Source: Tritrichomonas musculus
Lineage: Eukaryota > Parabasalia > Tritrichomonadida > Tritrichomonadidae
NCBI GenBank assembly: GCA_039105265.1
Contig: JAPFFF010000003.1
Coordinates: 248,001-312,000, forward strand
Direction of reading: 5' to 3'
DNA length: 64,000 nt
A model generated the notes under the pieces. It had not been told where the DNA came from. It saw only the letters and a program-made list of their open reading frames with translations, and did no database searches. The number at the start of each line of letters is the position of its first letter. The stretch's first letter is position 1. The position numbers and the translations under genes are program-made. This document shows positions 57,089 to 64,000 of this stretch, in pieces.

Positions 57089-60000
57089 TTAGAAGTCATC
57101 ATCGACTTCTTCAGCAATATCATCAGGTATATCATTAAGTTGTTCTTCTTCTTGAGTATCATCTTCTTGAGGCACGTAAGTTTGTCCCGCAGCTCTATAA
57201 ATTCTAATGATAGATTCTTCATCCATTAATTCCCTCAAGTCAACTCCGTTCATTTTCATATTTTCCAAGATACGATGAGCTTGGCTGAAATTTTCCTGAG
57301 AGACGAAGTATTTAACCAGTAACATATAAACATCTTCAATTCTTAAGCATTGTTCGACACCTTTTGTCTGCAAAAGTTCATTACAAAGAGTTTGCATTCT
57401 AATAGGATCATTTTGGACTGACTTTTTAGCAACAATGTACATTTCAATCCATCTAATTTTTTGTAGATAAGACTCGACAAGATTGTCTCTTTCTTTTGTC
57501 AATTCAGTTTTAGCAATAGTTTGATGAGCTCTTTTGAGATATTCTTCAGCTTTTTCGTAGTTTTGGTATTTCTGGATTTCATTCATTGCTTCATTATCCA
57601 AGAAAATAGCAATTTTATCATAAGCTTCACTTTTCTGATAAAATTGAATACATGTGGCGAATAACGGCTGTCCTTCCCTTGGCATTGTTCCAGCAATATA
57701 ATCAGCAGCACAAATATAAGCATCTTTCCTATTTAACAAGTGTGCAAATTTGACAACTTTATCGGTATCTCCAGCTTTAATAATATTCTTCATAGCTGAT
57801 AGATGATCATTTAATTTGATGTAAATTTGAGCAGCTGTTATATATTGCTTTTGTTGCTCACAAAGTTCAGCTATTTGTCTCCTAGTTGTAGGATCAATGC
57901 TGGATGATGGGATATTTGCTAATTGTTCAATGAATTCTGTTGGTAATTTAACATCATATTTAATACAGATCTCTTTGGCACGATCAACTTTTCGTGCAAG
58001 TGCAAAGAAATTGGCGGCTCTTTTATGTTGTTTATTGTTCATAAAAACTTCAGCACAACGTTCTAAAACACTTGGGTCAGTTCCTTCTTTAACACTGTCT
58101 GCAATTTCATCAAGTGCATCTGTTGAATTAGCTGATAGACAAAGTTCAAGAGCTTTGTTCATCCTTCCTGCTCGATGATAAAGGAGTGCAGCAAGTCTGA
58201 CGTTGTTCTGCATCTCAAAGTGCAGCGCAGCTTTGGCAACAAGTGGCTTGGGAGCGCTTAAAGAAAGTTGTATAATTTCTTCTATCATATCATTTGTAAA
58301 TGCAAATTCAAAAGCTGGTCCAGGTTGAATTGCTTGTTGATAAAGCGATACTATCTGCTTCTTTAATGCTCTTATTTGTGTTTGATCAGTCAATTGAGGC
58401 AATCTTTTTGTTAATAATCTCGCATATAGACAAATGGCACTTCTTTGGTCGGTATCGGAAACTCTTCTATTTGCTTCTTCATATCGGCCTTGAAGACAAA
58501 GAAGACGGATTGATTCACGAAGATCACCACAAATGTCATAATGCGATATGGCAGTATCATATATTTGGTGGTACTCGTAGAAGCGACCAATCCAGCGGTG
58601 TAATTGAGGATCACTGTTTCCACCAACAGATGACATAAAAATCTGTTTTAGGTTGCTACTGTGCATAGCAATACGAAGCACTTCAGGTGCTTTACATTCA
58701 GCTTGATCGAACAGGTCAATTGCTTGGTCAATTTTACCATCATATTCGTTCATTAAGCCGGCCAAATAAGTGTTTGCTCGCTGATTCAATTTGTCCATTG
58801 GGGCACAAACAGTAGCAACATCATCATAGTTGGTAGATAGATTCTTAATAAAGGCAAGTTTGTCAACACTTTGCAGTTCTGTAACTTCATTCTTATTCTG
58901 TTTTAATTTCGATGAGCATATCTCAGCAAATTCGCGTTCTTGAATGGAAAGACAAAAACGAAGAGCGGCTCGTGCAACAAACTCATCGTTGATGCCTTGA
59001 ACCATTTGAAGGGCAGATTCTCGCTGATCTGTTTTAATTGCAAAAAATATTTCAATGAGAATTCGACGAGTTGACGCTTCCATGCCGTCAAGTGTTGAAA
59101 ATTGACACATAATTGAAGCCGATACGGAGCCATCAACGGAAAGTGGAGGACCTTTTGAGCCATCGATTACATGGAAAATTCTGGGAGTCTCTACTTTGAA
59201 CAGAAGACGATCAGCTCCCATTGTGATTTGACGTAATGAACTCGTTTCGAGACTGGTATTAACAAAAAAGGGTGTGATGGTTGTTGCTGTTTGTACAACA
59301 AGAAGACGACCTGAAACCGAGTCCCAGAGATGATTTATGGGTCTTCCATTGGGGACTGGTAACGCGACTGTCTTTTGTTTGGTTGGTGAATGAAGATATA
59401 ATTTGGAAGAGATTTCCCATTGTCCATGAGTAAAGAAATCAAGAGATATACTGATACAAAAGCCACCTCGACTAACTGCAATTGATCTTACTCTGTATAT
59501 TTTGTTTTTGATTGCAAATGACGAGGTACCAACTATCTTCGGAGTTCGTCGACTGACATCGTATAAAAAGATTTGCAATGGATGCGAATTTTGCGTAGCA
59601 AGACATAAATATTTACCATTGAGAATCATATGAGCAATGGCAGAATTTGATTCTATTTCAATTGTTTGCCTGATCTCCCCTTGAATGTTCCTAACTTCTA
59701 ATTCTTTGCCATTAGCAACAAAAACATTTTCTCCGAGTATTTCCATAATTGATGAAGGAATCTGAAATTCAGCAACTGATGTCATTGATCCAAAGCCCAT
59801 TGCAAATACTCGTGCTCCACTATCTGATGCAACAAGAAGATGGCTTCCTGATGCTGCAAGCCTTTCAATATTGAATTGAAATCGTTTTCGATGATTACCA
59901 TTTAAGGATAAACTTTTCGTATCAGTTTGTAAAACAACAACTTCCTTGGTCGATAAACAACGAATAACAGGTACAGTGCAAACTGAAAAAGAATCATCAG

Positions 60001-60991
60001 ATGCAACTGTTAATGCTATTTTTGCAAAAGGAGAAAAATATGCTTTTTGCGTTTCAACGCTTGATTCTAATCGTCTTGTTATAGCAAATATTTTCTTTTC
60101 CATGTCTATTCGCCAAACAATAACTCGACCAGCAGAAGTCATGGCAGCTAATTCGTTTGTAGCACTGTAGTATTGCATTGATATAACATAGTCATTTTCT
60201 GTAGCTTGTATTTTATTTAATTCGGATCCATCTTCTGTGTTTGCAAGATAAATGGTATCATTTATTGAATAACAAATAAGTTCGTCTGATATTAATGTAA
60301 ATAATAAATATGTGCTGCTTTCAAGCTTTTTTTGAACTTTTCGTGTAAATGTATTTACTTCACTAATTTGAAAAATAGTTAAAATATTGTCACCACTAAC
60401 TGATATAAAAGAAGTACCGTCTGAATTAACTGAGGTGTATAAGATTGGGGCTGGAAGTGCTATTATTTCTTTAACTTCGGTCATATCTTTTTGATAAAGA
60501 AAAATACCACCATCTTTTGAAACAACATATGCGGTAAGTTCTTCGATTGGACTAAAAATAAGATTTTGAACTTGTAATTGACTTTGAACAGAACAAACAA
60601 GACTAACTTCTGAAAAATCGTTAGGTATTGACCACATTGCAAGCATTCCGTTTTTTGAAGATGTGATAACAGTTGAGTTGAGGTTATGCCATGCTAAATG
60701 ATTTATTGGAGATTTTTCGAGTGGAGTGTTGTTTATTAAAATGCCGTCATTCCAAATCATTAATGTTCCATCGCTCCATCCAATAGCCAAAATATTTGAA
60801 GAAATTGACCATGCTAATGTTGTCGCACGTTGGTTACGAGAAATTCGAAGAATTTGCAAGTCAGTACCACTTGAATTTAGAAAATGAACACGAAAATCAT
60901 TACCTATCGAAGCACACATGTGGTTATAAAATGACCATGCTGAAGTTAATATAGAGGTAAATTGTGGACGTTGCGAACGAGGGGTAGACAT
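57089..60991 (-). CDS. IFT140: Intraflagellar transport protein IFT140
   Basis: 1300 residues, close to the family's usual 1400. N-terminal two WD40 propellers (about 1-600: RATTLAWSISSNILAIGWSD, GTLMIWNDGILINN, HLAWHNLNSTVITSSKNGML), then NHLWDSVSGRLLVVQT, a segment diagnostic of IFT140 (NHFWD in animals). The C-terminal half is TPR/alpha-solenoid (LHRWIGRFYEYHQIYDTAIS, IRLLCLQGRYEEANRRV, LAALLYHRAGRMNKALELCL, AADYIAGTMPREGQPLFATC). The last residues EEVDDDF match the acidic end of IFT140. It is a core subunit of the IFT-A complex in flagella, needed for retrograde transport and membrane-protein entry. Confidence 0.95.
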   Translation of the reverse strand: MSTPRSQRPQFTSILTSAWSFYNHMCASIGNDFRVHFLNSSGTDLQILRISRNQRATTLAWSISSNILAIGWSDGTLMIWNDGILINNTPLEKSPINHLAWHNLNSTVITSSKNGMLAMWSIPNDFSEVSLVCSVQSQLQVQNLIFSPIEELTAYVVSKDGGIFLYQKDMTEVKEIIALPAPILYTSVNSDGTSFISVSGDNILTIFQISEVNTFTRKVQKKLESSTYLLFTLISDELICYSINDTIYLANTEDGSELNKIQATENDYVISMQYYSATNELAAMTSAGRVIVWRIDMEKKIFAITRRLESSVETQKAYFSPFAKIALTVASDDSFSVCTVPVIRCLSTKEVVVLQTDTKSLSLNGNHRKRFQFNIERLAASGSHLLVASDSGARVFAMGFGSMTSVAEFQIPSSIMEILGENVFVANGKELEVRNIQGEIRQTIEIESNSAIAHMILNGKYLCLATQNSHPLQIFLYDVSRRTPKIVGTSSFAIKNKIYRVRSIAVSRGGFCISISLDFFTHGQWEISSKLYLHSPTKQKTVALPVPNGRPINHLWDSVSGRLLVVQTATTITPFFVNTSLETSSLRQITMGADRLLFKVETPRIFHVIDGSKGPPLSVDGSVSASIMCQFSTLDGMEASTRRILIEIFFAIKTDQRESALQMVQGINDEFVARAALRFCLSIQEREFAEICSSKLKQNKNEVTELQSVDKLAFIKNLSTNYDDVATVCAPMDKLNQRANTYLAGLMNEYDGKIDQAIDLFDQAECKAPEVLRIAMHSSNLKQIFMSSVGGNSDPQLHRWIGRFYEYHQIYDTAISHYDICGDLRESIRLLCLQGRYEEANRRVSDTDQRSAICLYARLLTKRLPQLTDQTQIRALKKQIVSLYQQAIQPGPAFEFAFTNDMIEEIIQLSLSAPKPLVAKAALHFEMQNNVRLAALLYHRAGRMNKALELCLSANSTDALDEIADSVKEGTDPSVLERCAEVFMNNKQHKRAANFFALARKVDRAKEICIKYDVKLPTEFIEQLANIPSSSIDPTTRRQIAELCEQQKQYITAAQIYIKLNDHLSAMKNIIKAGDTDKVVKFAHLLNRKDAYICAADYIAGTMPREGQPLFATCIQFYQKSEAYDKIAIFLDNEAMNEIQKYQNYEKAEEYLKRAHQTIAKTELTKERDNLVESYLQKIRWIEMYIVAKKSVQNDPIRMQTLCNELLQTKGVEQCLRIEDVYMLLVKYFVSQENFSQAHRILENMKMNGVDLRELMDEESIIRIYRAAGQTYVPQEDDTQEEEQLNDIPDDIAEEVDDDF

Positions 60992-61348
60992 GTGATGAAA
61001 ATTTGTTTATAATTTTAAACAGCCAAATATATTTTCAAATTCATATAAAAAGAATTGGATATTGACAGTTAGATTATTACCTTCCTTTCTCTACAATATG
61101 AATTAGATGATAAAAAGCTTTTTATCAATATATAAAAACTTGCATTGTAAGATAAAAAGAAAAAATAAAAGTAGCATCAAAAGCATCAAGTAACTTTTTC
61201 AATATTTTAATTTTGTAAACTAATCAAAAAAAAAAATTTTTTTTTGACATTATACAGAAATGTACCATATAAAAACTTTATTTTAGCAGATATATAATAA
61301 TAACAAAATGCAATAATATTATTTCAACTTAAAGAAATAGAACTAACT
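60992..61348. other. Intergenic spacer
   Basis: 357 bp AT-rich with A/T runs near 61228-61246. Nothing recognised. Confidence 0.45.
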
Positions 61349-62107
61349 TTATGTTTGGCAAATGCAATTATGCGAAAGAATTTGACAATCGCAAAACGCT
61401 TGAACTTTTCCTTTGTAGATTAGGTCATGCCCATAATGGCAATTTCTTGCACAGGGACCACATATTCCATAATCATCTGCAATCCTGCATGTTAAACAAG
61501 CGTAAAAATCTTGTTGTATAAATGCGTCACCGTTCTTCACGTGAGTACAAACCTCATGCTTATGGTAGCAAGAATGACATTTTACAGATTCTAAAGTATG
61601 AGCGCCACAATTGCAAATTGTTGAAATTCGATAATTATTTGGATCAGGATATACATGATGTCCAGGATGACATCTTTTGGCGCATGCTTCACAACATCCG
61701 AGATCACCTACTAGCTTGCATTCTTTACAATGATAAAAGTTTTGAATTAAGTATGTATTAGGATATTTTGAATATGTACATATGGGACCATTTTCTGATG
61801 GTTGCCCTTCAAATGAATCTGAATTTTCATTTGATAATGCTGAAATATCAAGTGGATTCAATTTTGGTGGAATTGTTATTGATTTATATGCAAATTCTAA
61901 TAAATTTGAAACAGAAATGTTTTTTTGGGCGTCAATCGATTTATTGTAACATATTGGACAGCAATATATTTTTGATAAACAACTCGAGCAAACTGTATGC
62001 CCACATTTAATTAAAATCATCGGATTCCTAGATGGAGAAGACATTAAAAAATGGCATAGAGGACATAAAACTAAATCTAAAAGAGTGGGATCTTTATTAT
62101 TAGACAT
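61349..62107 (-). CDS. RING-finger plus two UBR-box-like zinc domains
   Basis: 252 residues. RING-type finger at about 15-53 (CPLCHFLMSS, LIKCGHTVCSSCLSKIYCCP, ending CCPICY). Two tandem zf-UBR-like modules at about 110-175 and 187-250: CTYSKYPNTYLIQNFYHCKE then CCEACAKRCHPGHH, and CTHVKNGDAFIQQDFYACLT then ICGPCARNCHYGHD and AFCDC. The second module is close to the FBXO11-type UBR box. UBR boxes in N-recognins bind destabilising N-terminal residues; the FBXO11-type usually lacks that. Probably an E3 ubiquitin ligase with substrate-binding zinc domains. Divergent from the sirtuin gene across 102 bp. Confidence 0.75.
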   Translation of the reverse strand: MSNNKDPTLLDLVLCPLCHFLMSSPSRNPMILIKCGHTVCSSCLSKIYCCPICYNKSIDAQKNISVSNLLEFAYKSITIPPKLNPLDISALSNENSDSFEGQPSENGPICTYSKYPNTYLIQNFYHCKECKLVGDLGCCEACAKRCHPGHHVYPDPNNYRISTICNCGAHTLESVKCHSCYHKHEVCTHVKNGDAFIQQDFYACLTCRIADDYGICGPCARNCHYGHDLIYKGKVQAFCDCQILSHNCICQT

Positions 62108-62209
62108 TTTTATTTCATAATTTCAATTTATGAAGAACAAATTGAATTTTTGATAAAAAAATTTTTTTTTATACAAAAAATACTCTCAAATTAAAACATT
62201 TTTTTTAAA

Positions 62210-63199
62210 ATGGACAGGCTTGTTGATTTTATTAAAAGCGGAGAGAAAAAAAACATTATTGTTTTAAGTGGAGCAGGGTGTTCTGTTGCTGCAGGTATTC
62301 CTGATTTTCGTTCGCCATCAATTGGATTATATGCATCCCTTCAATCTATGAAACATTTGGAAATGAGGTCTCCAACTTTTGTTTTCGAAATGAGTACTTT
62401 TAAGAAAGATCCACGCCCCTTCTGGTGGATCTTTGGACGTTTATGGCCTCGAGCTGATTGGCCTAAACCAACAACATATCATTACTTTTTAACATTATTG
62501 GAAAGACACGGAATACTTCTCAGAAACTATACTCAAAATATTGATGATCTCGAGAGCGTAGCCGGATTATCACACGATAAATTAGTTAACTGCCATGGAG
62601 TTCTCTCTCCATGCCATTGCTTGGATTGCGGCAAAGAAGTGACAATATCATATTGTATTAATGCAATTCAACCAAATATTGCTCAAGACATCAACGATTA
62701 TACAAAAGTTGTTGTTCCTAAATGTCCATTCTGTCAAAAAGACCATGTAAAGCCCGATGTTGTTTTCTTTGGCGAACATTTGCCTGAATCATATTTTAAT
62801 TATTCAAATGATTTTCCAAAATGCGATCTTTTAATTGTTTGCGGTACATCTCTTCAAGTTGAACCTGTTTGCAGCCTCCCACAATATTTAAAGCCAGACG
62901 TTCCATGCTTTTTGATCAACAAGGAAAAAGTGAAGGAAAAAGGCGGAAAAGCGAAAAAAATATGGGATAGTGTCAAAAATGTATTTACTTTTGGCATGGT
63001 TGATTACACCGGAATCTTTGATTTTGAGGACAAAGACTCTTTCATTGGTGGAGATTTGCAAGAAAATTGTCTTGAATTAATTAATAAGTTAGGCTGGAAT
63101 GATGAATTTGAAGCTTTGAAAGAAGAAACAAAACAGTCAGAGCATCCACTAGCCAAATTAATTTCAGATGCAAATGAAAACGAAAAACACGAGAAATGA
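62210..63199 (+). CDS. Sirtuin NAD-dependent deacylase (class I, SIRT2/Hst2-like)
   Basis: 329 residues. NAD-binding GAGCSVAAGIPDFRSP (21-36), Y-T-Q-N-I-D-D-L (107-113), catalytic His129 in VNCHGVL, a Cys4 zinc site (C137/C140 and C172/C175), PDVVFFGEHLPESY and GTSLQVEPVCSLP. GIPDFR with TQNID and a compact core is the class I pattern; similarity in length to SIRT2/Hst2 suggests a cytosolic or shuttling enzyme that removes acetyl groups from histones or tubulin. A Lys-rich insert (EKVKEKGGKAKKIWDSVKNV) precedes the last beta-strand and could direct nuclear import. All residues needed for catalysis are present. Confidence 0.93.
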   Translation: MDRLVDFIKSGEKKNIIVLSGAGCSVAAGIPDFRSPSIGLYASLQSMKHLEMRSPTFVFEMSTFKKDPRPFWWIFGRLWPRADWPKPTTYHYFLTLLERHGILLRNYTQNIDDLESVAGLSHDKLVNCHGVLSPCHCLDCGKEVTISYCINAIQPNIAQDINDYTKVVVPKCPFCQKDHVKPDVVFFGEHLPESYFNYSNDFPKCDLLIVCGTSLQVEPVCSLPQYLKPDVPCFLINKEKVKEKGGKAKKIWDSVKNVFTFGMVDYTGIFDFEDKDSFIGGDLQENCLELINKLGWNDEFEALKEETKQSEHPLAKLISDANENEKHEK

Positions 63200-63464
63200 A
63201 TAAAATATTATTCATGTAATATAATAAAAACTTTACATCAAAATTTTAATTATACAAATTTGACAGCATTCAACTTTTTATAAGATTATTGAAAAAGTTG
63301 CCACTAGCTTTTTGGATTACACTTTATTTTGAAATAAGGAAACATAAATGCATGATTGTTTCAAATAGTGGATATTCTTGAGGTAGTTTCTTGACCATTG
63401 GCTTATTGTACATTGAAAATTATTTAATATTATATTTAATAATATTTTTAAGATATTAAGCTTT

Positions 63465-64000
63465 TCATTCATTTTGTTTCTTTAATTTAAGCAGTGAATT
63501 CTGAAATTCATTTAAACTATCACGGATTCTTGTTATTTCTTCAAGCGCGTTTGCTGTGTTTAATCTAGTAAATTCAGAAACACAAATGCATTGCTGTATT
63601 AAATTATTCAAATTTTTATATAAAGCATTTTTTGATAATTTCAATTGTCTAATATTCTCATCATCATTAACAGAGATTTCTGGGTTTTCAGAGGTTTCTG
63701 GTTTTTTGCAGATTTCTTTATAAATTTTTTCCCAGTATTCTTTGTTACTATTTTTATCAAGTAGGTCATGATTAATTTCATTACCGCTATAAAATGTTTT
63801 TTCTATAATATCTAATAATGAATCATTGATTTTGTTACTAATAGTTTCAAAAGGATTTTTTTGCTGGCTAATTGAGCTGAATGAACCAATATGTACAGCT
63901 GGGATAAATTCTTTGCATGATTTAAGAATATCATCAGGACCTTTTTTAAGCGCAATTTTTCGAAGTTGTTCAAAATTTTCTGGAAGACTAGAACCTTTTT
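63465..64000 (-). CDS. Hypothetical protein, 5' part outside the window
   Basis: 178 codons are visible, open from the right edge (frame begins at 63998) to a TGA at 63465-63467. Text: SSLPENFEQLRKIALKKGPD, CKEFIPAVHIGSFSSISQQK, YWEKIYKEICKKPETSENPE, and a C-terminal coiled-coil-like helix (ALEEITRIRDSLNEFQNSLL). No family recognised. It converges on the sirtuin gene with a 265-bp spacer. Confidence 0.65.
   Translation of the reverse strand, partial: KGSSLPENFEQLRKIALKKGPDDILKSCKEFIPAVHIGSFSSISQQKNPFETISNKINDSLLDIIEKTFYSGNEINHDLLDKNSNKEYWEKIYKEICKKPETSENPEISVNDDENIRQLKLSKNALYKNLNNLIQQCICVSEFTRLNTANALEEITRIRDSLNEFQNSLLKLKKQNE

Noticed and set aside
1-64000. CRISPR arrays, bacterial operons, phage genes
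   Set aside because: The tandem arrays seen (30 bp and 45 bp) have no unique spacers, and the gene content is eukaryotic.

Overview
The window looks like nuclear DNA of a parabasalid flagellate, most likely a Tritrichomonas-type trichomonad; the organism name is an inference. What the sequence shows: a very AT-rich base composition, about 30 intact protein genes that each sit in one uninterrupted reading frame, short homopolymer-rich spacers, and several starts preceded within about 5-20 bases by a TCA-Py-(T/A) motif, the classical trichomonad initiator (Inr). Gene content is eukaryotic and cytoskeletal/flagellar: IFT140, a TMEM107-like transition-zone protein, NEDD1-like WD40 protein, a TOG-array microtubule protein, tubulin cofactor B, AIP1/WDR1, a calcyphosin-like EF-hand protein and an IQ-motif protein. 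No CRISPR, operon, tRNA or rRNA was recognised. No copy of the 12-base trichomonad intron 3' motif ACTAACACACAG was noticed.

Layout. 0-20 kb is gene-rich: partial SAPS-family phosphatase subunit (-), a membrane protein with a kexin/furin fold whose catalytic residues are all replaced (+), a G-patch-less GPATCH1-like protein (-), cysteine synthase (+), a long coiled-coil protein (+), a CUE/SANT/U-box-like protein (+), a tail-anchored protein (+), a WW-MyTH4-RhoGAP protein without the arginine finger (-), tubulin cofactor B (-), an Nsp1/Nup62-type nucleoporin (-) and a protein built of several ubiquitin-like domains (+). 20-28.4 kb is a transposon nest: four non-autonomous elements with hAT-type termini and 8-bp target duplications (three exact, one displaced by a base), a TTAA-flanked miniature element inside one of them, and a 2.67-kb pogo-like element with 53-bp terminal repeats, a TA duplication, a 64-bp perfect palindrome and its own DDE transposase. 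An outer 17-bp inverted pair (23837/28336) may mark an older element into which these inserted.

28.5-34.9 kb carries small membrane proteins (TMEM107-like, TVP23-like), an elongin-B/ubiquitin-like protein and a PMCA-type Ca2+-ATPase. 34.9-39 kb is accessory DNA: a 459-bp inverted-repeat element, direct repeats, a frameshifted gene relic, and a repeat-derived reading frame with a 30-bp minisatellite. 39-47.8 kb returns to housekeeping (NEDD1-like, Utp12-domain WD40 protein, TOG protein, EF-hand protein). 48.7-49.3 kb holds a second member of one hAT-like family. A signal-peptide/Asp-Pro repeat/transmembrane surface protein follows, then 2 kb with two decayed genes. 53-64 kb contains AIP1, an IQ protein, IFT140, a RING plus double UBR-box-like protein, a class I sirtuin and the 3' end of an unknown gene.

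How the genes relate: neighbours are transcribed individually, often divergently from spacers as short as 39 bp (6783-6821), so co-location does not show shared function. The excess of microtubule and flagellum genes fits a four- or five-flagellated cell with a large cytoskeleton. I saw no convincing multi-gene undescribed system. The most unusual items are the pseudo-protease, the RhoGAP without catalytic residues, the CUE/SANT/U-box-like architecture and the transposon nest with precisely dated-looking insertion scars.
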